A stretch of DNA of 10,964 bases from Gracilaria caudata. Lineage: Eukaryota > Rhodophyta > Florideophyceae > Gracilariales > Gracilariaceae. The notes below the pieces were generated by a model. It was not told the origin of the DNA. It did not search any database and worked only from the letters and a program-made list of their open reading frames with translations. Position 1 is the first letter of the stretch, and each line of letters starts with the position of its first letter. Position numbers and translations under genes: made by a program. The stretch covers positions 1-10,964 of the forward strand of contig JASCIV010000874.1 in the NCBI GenBank assembly GCA_030374735.1, written 5' to 3'. Positions 1 through 5,809 of the stretch are shown here, piece by piece.

Positions 1-1
1 C

Positions 2-76
2 CCCCCGGCGCTCCGTCGCACTGATAATGAAAGGTTCTTTGTCAGCATTGGTTTTGAAGGATTGGTCGAGGCATGA
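2..76 (+). CDS. Possible 3' end of a gene running in from the left edge
   Basis: The frame starting at base 2 is open from the window edge to a TGA at 74-76 and would end in ...FFVSIGFEGLVEA. A second frame, starting at base 3, is also open from the edge and runs to a TGA at 162-164, giving ...FLWARHGAYKFLSEDQT. Both read like plausible protein and they exclude each other. Neither is long enough to recognise a family. I slightly prefer the first, because its codon use is mixed as in the next gene, but the choice is weak. No gene name or function is supported. Confidence 0.22.
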   Translation, partial: PPALRRTDNERFFVSIGFEGLVEA

Positions 77-762
77 AGCTTCTGCAAAGGCTTTCTTTAA
101 TCATCAATATTTTCTTTGGGCTCGCCACGGAGCTTACAAGTTTCTCTCTGAAGATCAGACTTGATGCTGGGAAGACCCATTGGGTCTGCTCGCCTGCGCT
201 GCTCTAACCTATGAATTACTGTATGTATATATGGTTCTATCTTTTCAGTGCCACTGTCACGAGAAACTCGACGGAATTCGCTGAGCTGACAGCTTCTTAC
301 GCAAGAACAAAAAGTCAAGTCACAGATTGCAAAGATTTCTATTCGAGCGACCTTCTCACTTGCTGCTCTCCAAAAGTCTGCTTCATCTCTATACCTGGAG
401 CTTTCTGGCACAAGGGAGGCGTGAATTGGCAGTCATCAGGGAGATGACTCTTTTTCTTTCACAGAATACATCTGAAAGGTTTTGTCTTTAAAGCCTCTGT
501 CCCGGGTCCTTCTCGGTGCATGTTTTCAAAATGTTGGTTATGAGTCTTTGAGTCACTCAGTGATTCCCACTTATTATTGTCAGCATAGAAACCCCCGTGG
601 TTTGTTTCTCCCAGGCTCATCACGGCGGAGGCCTCTTCGTTTATGTTATGGGTATGGCTATTATACCGACACGTCGAAAAGAGTCCGGCGTGTCTCTGTC
701 AGTCTTTGACCTTTCTTTATCAGAAATGCGATGCCAAATATCATACCTAAGTGCCAAGGCCT
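77..762. other. Left intergenic or unresolved region
   Basis: No frame here shows a recognisable domain, and every open stretch is short (about 75-105 codons) and competes with others on the opposite strand. The region is T-rich on the plus strand. It contains intron-like fragments: CTAAC near 203-207 and a pyrimidine-rich CTTTTCAG ending at 248. So part of it could be an intron and last exon of a gene entering from the left. A TGTATATA (224-231) matches the Pumilio consensus but lies in no defined transcript. The last 100 bases probably include the upstream promoter of the secreted-protein gene. Confidence 0.35.
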
Positions 763-770
763 TATAAAAG
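763..770 (+). promoter_or_regulatory. TATA box (TATAAAAG) of the secreted-protein gene
   Basis: TATAAAAG is a perfect match to the eukaryotic TATA consensus. It lies 105 bp upstream of the ATG at 875. Transcription would normally start 25-35 bp downstream, near 793-803. That leaves a 5' leader of roughly 75-80 nt and excludes the upstream in-frame ATG at 731 from the mRNA. I saw no comparable TATA box immediately before the C2 gene, TRM1 or the chromodomain gene, so this gene looks regulated in a different way from its neighbours. Confidence 0.72.
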
Positions 771-874
771 CGCCCTGTAGCTCTTCTGCTATCGCTCCGT
801 TCTCTAGTTCTCACACAGGCATCAATATTCCTTCGAAGCAAGCTGACTGCAGCAGTGCAACCAAGAAGTCTATT

Positions 875-2776
875 ATGGAGAATCATGCGCACCTCCCGAA
901 GTTTTGGCTGCTCTTTGTTCTCCTCTTTTCCGCTTCGTCGAAATCCGAGGGCACGATCGGCCCACAACCAGAACGGTCGAACAGGTTCTATTCAAAGAGT
1001 TCTGGTGCAAGGTTCTCCAATGCACGTCAAGAGAATGGTAACATTCTGGAAGATGTCGCGCAAACGCTGAGCAATAACCCTTCTGCTGCTTCAGGGGGAA
1101 TATCTGAGATGATTGCAAGCATTATGGCCATGCCATCTGGATCACCGGGCATGGACGGCAGTGAGATTAGTGATATACCGATGGGATCAAATCCTGCGAT
1201 GGTAACACCGATGGCAACGCCGATGATATCACCGACATCCTTCGCGGGGGAGGGGTTGAACACAGGAGACAGTCCTATTGCTTCCATATCTCCTGTTGTG
1301 TCCAATGATGTGTCGGCCACCCTACTCGCCTCTCCTTCGCCAGAAATGCCAGCCCCGACAATATCTCCTATCGCAACCGAGCTCATATCACCTGCAGCTG
1401 TCCTTCCGACTATGACGATGGAACCGGAACCAAGTTCAGAGACTCCTGCGCCGTCTCAGACTGATGACGTAACATCTGTTGCATCTCCTACACCGCTGGT
1501 TCAGGAAACATTGGCTCCAATGATGTCACTGTCACCTTCTGAACTCCCGTCTTTTCCACCAGGAGATGGCATAATGGATATGCCACTTGTTTCCGCTTCT
1601 CCAACATTTGGAGTTTCTCCAATGCCCAGCAACATCGATGAAGTGGCTGCTGCATCTGCTTCCGCTGCGTTTCCATCCCCCAGCATGGAACTATCGACAC
1701 CATCAATGGATGTTCAGACGACTGCCACACCGGAAGAGACATCCCCAGGCGCCTCCTCGATTGTTTCGCCCCAGCCGTCATCGTTGATTGGAACGCCACT
1801 TGCGAGCATGACTCCAATAGCTCCAGAAGCAAGTGACGGTCCGAGCACCGATGAAACACCATCTCCATCGGCTATGTCAGGCATTCAAGAGATGATGGCT
1901 GCACAAGCCTCACTAACTCCGGAAGCATCGAGTTTGATGACCCCGGATCCTTCACTTTCCTCAACCTCCCCCGGTTCATTAGGACAAGCCGGTCTAGAAC
2001 CATTCGACATATCTACTGGAGTAAGTTGTTATCACCCTACAGCGAAAGTGCTCATGTTTTCTCTTCTTTCGCAGATTGCATGTAACTAACATAACCTTTG
2101 TTTTACTTCTAAAATAACAAAGGATATGGAGGATATCGACGATGACGAAGCCATGATGTCCCCTGGGGTAACGGAGGACGTGATGACCCCGATACCAAGC
2201 TTCTCACCACCTATGATGACAATGAGTATGATGGCATCAGCAACACCTACGAGCGTTTCCGTAACGCCAAGTATCAGCTTGTCATCGTCTCCGAGTATGA
2301 GTACCTCTGCATCACCGAGCATGAGTTCATCACTCAGCCCAAGCCCCAGTGGGTCAGCATCTCCGAGCGCAAGCAGGAGCGCTTCTGTCACGCCAAGCAT
2401 AAGTTCATCGATGACGCCGAGCGCAAGTGCATCAGTAACACCAAGTGCAAGCATGAGCGCCACACCATCAGCAAGTGCATCTCCGATGCCGGATGAGGAC
2501 GAATCTCCCGTGGCACCCACTCGTACTCCGAGACCGAATCGAGGTCCAAAGCGCACACCGAGACCCAATCGTGGTCCCAAACGCACTCAGAGACCGAATG
2601 GTGGCGCCAAACAGCGCCCTTCGCGACCGAGGACGAATGAAGTGGCGACTAGATCTGTAAGCGACATCGAATATGAGACGATTCGAGTAGGACCGAAGCC
2701 GTTACAGAAGTGGTTAGACAGCGGCACCGAAGAAGCTCGGAAGATCGTGTGGGGTGTAGGTCCGCATATGCCGTAA
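875..2776 (+). CDS. Secreted Ser/Pro/Thr/Met-rich cell-wall or surface protein, two exons
   Basis: The CDS is 875-2020 joined to 2123-2776, giving 599 residues. The ATG at 875 is chosen because it lies downstream of the TATA box and opens directly into a signal peptide: hydrophobic core FWLLFVLLFSA at residues 10-20, likely cleavage at about 22-26. Residues 90-380 are rich in SP, TP and Met. Exon 2 starts with an acidic patch (383-401), followed by a Ser-Ala-Pro-Met-Thr tract (420-503) and three basic RTPRPNRGPK-type repeats (516-545), ending in a mixed tail. The spliced protein has no cysteine and no hydrophobic C-terminus, so neither disulfides nor a GPI or transmembrane anchor is expected. 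This composition is typical of O-glycosylated, extended wall or mucilage proteins and adhesins. The role is inferred from composition; I do not recognise a named family. Confidence 0.8.
2021..2122 (+). other. Spliceosomal intron (102 nt, phase 0)
   Basis: The donor is GTAAGT at 2021. A branch-point-like TAACTAAC lies at 2083-2090 and the acceptor AAAG ends at 2122. Removal joins residue Gly382 to Asp383 and keeps both reading frames open. An alternative CAG acceptor at 2072-2074 has a better pyrimidine tract but leads to a TAA stop at 2087-2089, so it would truncate the protein. The intron length is a multiple of three, and the in-frame stop in retained RNA comes from the branch-point sequence itself. 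Confidence 0.82.
2234..2485 (+). repeat. Degenerate Ser/Ala/Thr/Pro/Met codon repeat
   Basis: Short DNA units resembling CCGAGCGCAAGC, CCAAGCATGAGC and CCAAGTGCAAGT recur through this stretch and encode SPSxS/TPSxS units (residues 420-503). The repeats are imperfect, with many synonymous AGC/AGT/TCA/TCT changes. The tract has therefore been retained as protein rather than being a fresh DNA expansion. It is probably a glycosylated or flexible spacer between the acidic patch and the basic repeats. Confidence 0.8.
2522..2611 (+). repeat. Three 30-bp tandem repeats encoding RTPRPNRGPK
   Basis: Three in-frame units occupy 2522-2551, 2552-2581 and 2582-2611. They encode RTPRPNRGPK, RTPRPNRGPK and RTQRPNGGAK. 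The first two are identical in protein but differ at synonymous sites, so selection on the peptide is likely. The block is strongly basic, unlike the acidic patch at the start of the same exon. It could bind acidic polysaccharide or another polyanion; that is inference. Confidence 0.9.
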
Positions 2777-3579
2777 TGAGCGTACCTTTCATTGCTCATT
2801 GGCAGTACGATGACTTTGAAAGGATTGATTAGTGATATTGTCGCTGCTTTGTGATGTTCCTTTTTTTGTTGTTGTACGCTTCATAGTAGTCTTAAGATAT
2901 ATAAGTTGCATGACTGTTGTAATGAATGGTATTGCACTTGCGCTTGTTCCGAGAATGGTTGTAAACGAGACGTGAAAGAAATTGATAGGAAGTTCAGTTC
3001 GTTGGTATTATGATTGGTGAACACATTATGGCGGCAAGCGTGTGGAGGTTGAGCGGTTGCGAGAGTATGATAACTTCAATTTGAATGATGAAGAGTGAGG
3101 GATAGGACTCAAACACACTGAAGGAAGTTGTGGTTGCGGCAAAGCCATAAATTGCAGGCAGGCGGTGACGAATGGCATACTTGGATTGGAACGGGTTGTG
3201 TGCTTTGAGCGCGGGACGGCGTGTACGTGTAGTGATAAGGTGGATTGAGTGGATTGTTGTGGTAGCATATATTCGAAAAGCTTGTTGTGGAGAGCAAGGC
3301 ACATGTGAGCTAAGTCGCAAGACGGCGCTGATTCACTGGCTGTCACTCCGTAATTGAAGACTTAATTGAACTTTTGCCCAAACTGCTGCGCAAGGTTCGG
3401 TCCCAGGCTTGTACACTGTAAAACGTACATGTAGCGCAGTCTCCCGTGATGCTCTAATAGATGGTTGCTGAGCATGGGCTCGAGAGCGGCTGAGTCTGTG
3501 CACTAGATTTTGCATGTAGCGCGCTCGAAAATCTTGGAGCAAGTTGCGCAATGGGTTTAACCGGAATAATGGTATGGGG

Positions 3580-3609
3580 GATATCTCAGTGGTGATGGTG
3601 TGAGATATC
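3580..3609. repeat. Perfect inverted repeat (9-bp arms, 12-bp loop)
   Basis: GATATCTCA at 3580-3588 is the exact reverse complement of TGAGATATC at 3601-3609. The loop is GTGGTGATGGTG. The flanking bases do not extend the pairing. It lies about 530 bp upstream of the C2 gene and just ahead of the CACGTG/GCGTCA cluster. It could be a protein-binding dyad or an RNA hairpin; nothing in the sequence decides between them. Confidence 0.75.
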
Positions 3610-3628
3610 GGGTGCTGCCATCGTGGAT

Positions 3629-3661
3629 GCGTCATCGCTTCACGTGGAGTGGAGCTGACGC
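3629..3661. promoter_or_regulatory. G-box flanked by inverted GCGTCA/TGACGC half-sites
   Basis: GCGTCA (3629-3634), CACGTG (3641-3646) and TGACGC (3656-3661) form an approximately symmetrical module. CACGTG is the core bHLH/bZIP (G-box) site and TGACG/CGTCA is the bZIP/CREB half-site. Two more CACGTG boxes follow at 3793-3798 and 3876-3881. The cluster lies 260-500 bp upstream of the C2 gene, its most likely target. The motif matches are direct observations; binding is inference. Confidence 0.45.
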
Positions 3662-3792
3662 TGAGTTGCGTAGCATGTCAAGATATGGGATGTTTGGCAG
3701 GCGCGCGCACTCTCGACACGCTCCCTTTTGCAACCACGAATGATTCGATGCGGCGATGATGTATTGCGCCACGCTGCCGGGGGCGCGCTCTG

Positions 3793-3798
3793 CACGTG
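3793..3798. promoter_or_regulatory. CACGTG G-box/E-box, second of three
   Basis: The palindrome CACGTG sits within TGCACGTGCG, itself nearly symmetrical. It is 147 bp downstream of the first CACGTG and 345 bp from the C2-gene ATG. It is a likely bHLH or bZIP site if the promoter extends this far. Confidence 0.35.
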
Positions 3799-3875
3799 CG
3801 CATCTTGAATTCTCGCGGGCCACACTCGCGGCACCTGTGCGCCGGCGCTCATCCGCGGCGCGCGACCACCGTCGG

Positions 3876-3881
3876 CACGTG
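3876..3881. promoter_or_regulatory. CACGTG G-box/E-box, third of three
   Basis: CACGTG in the context GGCACGTGATC (GCACGTGA), a context preferred by several bHLH factors such as yeast Pho4/Cbf1-type proteins. It lies about 260 bp upstream of the C2-gene start codon. Confidence 0.38.
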
Positions 3882-3941
3882 ATCCAACGCGGACGCACTA
3901 AACTTTTACACGACCCGGCACGCGTGCCCGAGCAACTTGTC

Positions 3942-3980
3942 GGAGCACCATGCCGCAGCACCATGCCGCAGCACCATGCC
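3942..3980 (+). repeat. 13-bp tandem triplicate with an ATG in every unit
   Basis: Units at 3942-3954, 3955-3967 and 3968-3980 read GGAGCACCATGCC, GCAGCACCATGCC and GCAGCACCATGCC. Because 13 is not a multiple of three, the three ATGs (3949, 3962 and 3975) fall in three different frames. If transcription of the C2 gene starts upstream, each becomes a potential upstream start codon. Otherwise this is a short promoter repeat. Confidence 0.85.
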
Positions 3981-4142
3981 CGCCCTCCCGTTCCCCCCCC
4001 CATGCCCTTCGCCATGCTCCGTGGCCCGTCCCGCCGCCATCTCTGTGAGCTGTCACGACCGCACCAGTCTCTTCGAGCCTCCCGCAAGTCGGCAAGTGGC
4101 CTTCGCTCACCTTCGAACAGAGCATGAACATCACCCGCAGCC

Positions 4143-5651
4143 ATGTTGGTTACAGACTTGGAGCTCCGTCATGCCAAAGACCGTATCTCCCGCTTCGAGC
4201 AAACCATGAAGGAAACGCGACAGAACAAGTTCAATCCGGCCCGATACCGCCTCAACATGAAGCTCCCGCACGCCTCTTCCTTTCTCAGCCCCGATGAGGT
4301 TCTGGTCGCCACTCTGGACATTCCAATGGAGTCCAACTGGAAGCTATTGGCAAGGTTGCAAGTCGACTTTGAGAATCCCAAACTGCAACCGTTCGATCAT
4401 GAGTTTAAGGTACATCAACACGCTATCATTCGAATTCTTTTTTGGAAACGGCGGGAGCCTTCGCATCCCATAGGAAATTTGGTTCTGTCCTTGACGGACT
4501 TGTGTATGGCAGCAGACGAAAGATTGTTGTTACCCATCCAGGGATTTCCGCCTTCTACCAACATTGCCGAGGTTTCCGTTGGCTGGATTACGCCAAAGTT
4601 TGAAACGGTTGTGCTTCATGTTCAGGTGTGTGTTAATAGGAAGAAAGGCTGGCCGTTTTCGAATGCCAGATTGTACTATATTTTGTATACATGGGAGAGC
4701 GAAGGCTATCGAAGATGGAAGCCGATATACCGCTCGGAGATTCTCACCATGCTGGCAATTGATCCACGCTCAAAAGGGCCCATGAAGCATGTTGGAGCCA
4801 GGGTCAGAATGGACGGATCAAAAACGGATGAAAATCAGACACGACCCTATCGTCTAGAATTCTTCCACTACAAACCAACCAGTCGCGACCACAAGTTGCT
4901 CGCCTTTTCTGTGTTTAACCTTCAACAGTTGAGACAAACTCTGGTTCCTAATGGCCGTCTCCACATGAAAGTCAACAACTTTCCGCCCACAGAGCTTGTA
5001 GGTGCGTTGCAGCTTCTCGAGTCTACACTGGAGTATGGCGAGAGTACCTTCAGACTCGAGGCATCATTTGGGGGTGAGATTTCAGAAGACATCCTATACG
5101 TTGACATTGAGGTACGAAACGCTACCAACACGCCATCAGGTCGAATATCGTTCGGAATAAGCGTGTATACGGACCAAGGCGCGTGGGAAAAGTACTACTG
5201 GTCCGAACTTTCTCCCACTCTCGTTTCCGGTGAGTGTCACACATTCTCTGTAGCAAAACTGTCCGAGAAGAAGCTATTAGCAGGTGCGAACAGAAGATGC
5301 ATATCGTTTGCCTTTTTCCTGGGGCAAGGAAGACAGCAACGACAACTGGGCGCTGCAAACACCACATTGTCGGATTTGTTCAGTGGTCAAGTGCTGCCAC
5401 TAGAGAACGAAGCGGGTCTGCTGCGAGTGCATACGATGGAGAGAGCTGTGAACGGCAGTTCAAGGGCTCATTTGGCTCTTTGTTTCGAATACGGTGCCAG
5501 GATTCCCATGCCGCAGCAAAATACAATGGGTGATGCGCTGAGGATACAGTCTGCGGCACGCGAAGAGGACGAGATGCCAACAGGAAGAGGTTCCCTCCAT
5601 TCCGATGATATTGAAACCGATGATTCTCCAAGCAACAGCAACAGCAGTTAA
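4143..5651 (+). CDS. Protein with three tandem copine-like C2 domains, no vWA domain
   Basis: 502 residues, apparently intronless. A charged N-terminal helix (about 1-30) precedes three segments that share one pattern: beta strand, aromatic-Trp strand, Arg/Ser-containing turn, hydrophobic strands, then LTDL/LQQL/LSDL. They lie at about 34-149, 153-293 and 303-450. Anchor points are W66-KLLARLQ, W192-KPIYRSE and W348-EKYYWSE. The first two segments also end alike in GFPPSTNIAEV (134-144) and NFPPTELVGAL (279-289). The segment 177-263 resembles copine C2B (Y-x-L-Y...W...SE...F). The calcium-binding aspartates of C2 loops 1 and 3 are largely missing, so calcium-independent lipid or protein binding is expected. 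The copine vWA domain is absent; the tail (460-502) is acidic and Ser-rich. The start ATG has G at -3; Met21 is a possible alternative. The gene converges on TRM1. The C2 assignment is from pattern reading and is moderately sure; the function is unknown. Confidence 0.78.
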   Translation: MLVTDLELRHAKDRISRFEQTMKETRQNKFNPARYRLNMKLPHASSFLSPDEVLVATLDIPMESNWKLLARLQVDFENPKLQPFDHEFKVHQHAIIRILFWKRREPSHPIGNLVLSLTDLCMAADERLLLPIQGFPPSTNIAEVSVGWITPKFETVVLHVQVCVNRKKGWPFSNARLYYILYTWESEGYRRWKPIYRSEILTMLAIDPRSKGPMKHVGARVRMDGSKTDENQTRPYRLEFFHYKPTSRDHKLLAFSVFNLQQLRQTLVPNGRLHMKVNNFPPTELVGALQLLESTLEYGESTFRLEASFGGEISEDILYVDIEVRNATNTPSGRISFGISVYTDQGAWEKYYWSELSPTLVSGECHTFSVAKLSEKKLLAGANRRCISFAFFLGQGRQQRQLGAANTTLSDLFSGQVLPLENEAGLLRVHTMERAVNGSSRAHLALCFEYGARIPMPQQNTMGDALRIQSAAREEDEMPTGRGSLHSDDIETDDSPSNSNSS

Positions 5652-5809
5652 AGAGACGAAAAAAAAAGAACTATTGTGTACATACACAAGTTGTTTTTAC
5701 GTGTACCTTCTTAACTAATAAGCACTGTTTAAGTGGTTTATCTCACACCAAAGAGCTTCTGGATGACCCACGTCGAACATCCATCTCTTGTGAATATATG
5801 CGCTTTTTC
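5652..5809. other. Convergent intergenic region (C2 gene and TRM1 3' ends)
   Basis: Only 158 bp separate the two stop codons, so the 3' untranslated regions must be very short or overlap. An A-run follows the C2 stop at about 5660-5667. It is followed by a short dyad containing a Pumilio-type site, then TTAACTAATAAG near 5711-5722. No canonical AATAAA is present on the plus strand. Confidence 0.6.
5677..5684 (+). promoter_or_regulatory. Pumilio/PUF recognition element (UGUACAUA) in the C2-gene 3' UTR
   Basis: TGTACATA matches UGUANAUA, the eight-base element bound by Pumilio-family proteins. It lies 25 nt after the C2-gene stop codon. It is centred in a 7-bp dyad, TTGTGTA (5674-5680) and TACACAA (5683-5689), separated by only two bases. 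As RNA that spacing cannot form a tight hairpin, so the site is likely single-stranded. PUF binding usually represses or localises an mRNA. The match is direct; the role is inference. Confidence 0.45.

Larger units (their letters stand above)
2777..4142. other. Intergenic: 3' flank of the secreted-protein gene and upstream region of the C2 gene
   Basis: This 1366-bp stretch has no frame with a recognisable domain. The left part (2777 to about 3350) is AT-rich and holds the 3' untranslated region of the secreted-protein gene. It includes a T-run near 2861-2867 and TGTAA at 2918-2922, a motif used for polyadenylation in some green algae; use here is unproven. The right part becomes GC-rich and carries a hairpin, CACGTG boxes, a bZIP-like half-site pair and a 13-bp triplicate, listed separately. 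A 10-bp direct repeat, CATGTAGCGC, occurs at 3428-3437 and 3513-3522. I see no tRNA or clear snoRNA. Confidence 0.6.

Noticed and set aside
221..248. GTATGT...TTTTCAG as a mini-intron
   Set aside because: At 28 nt it is far shorter than expected and joins no convincing coding exons.
97..411. 104-codon minus-strand frame near the left edge
   Set aside because: The protein looks moderately natural in composition, but no motif, start context or promoter supports it and it conflicts with plus-strand frames.
731..874. Upstream in-frame ATG at 731 as the start of the secreted-protein gene
   Set aside because: It lies upstream of the TATA box at 763-770, and the added 48 residues precede and spoil a good signal peptide that starts at 875.
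2021..2074. Shorter version of the intron ending at CAG 2074
   Set aside because: It brings an in-frame TAA at 2087-2089 and loses exon 2; the 2122 acceptor follows a good branch point and keeps the frame. It may still be used as an alternative.
3393..3403. GGTTCGGTCCC resembling a tRNA B box
   Set aside because: The flanking bases do not pair as a T stem (CAAGG against CCAGG), the conserved A58 is replaced by G, and no A box or acceptor stem is present.
2994..3635. Three minus-strand frames of about 100 codons (2994-3320, 3026-3346, 3333-3635)
   Set aside because: They overlap in different frames, look low in coding bias, and show no domain or promoter.
3632..4144. 170-codon minus-strand frame in the C2 gene upstream region
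   Set aside because: Arg/Gly-rich composition, no recognisable motif, and it covers promoter-like elements; an antisense gene cannot be excluded but is not supported.
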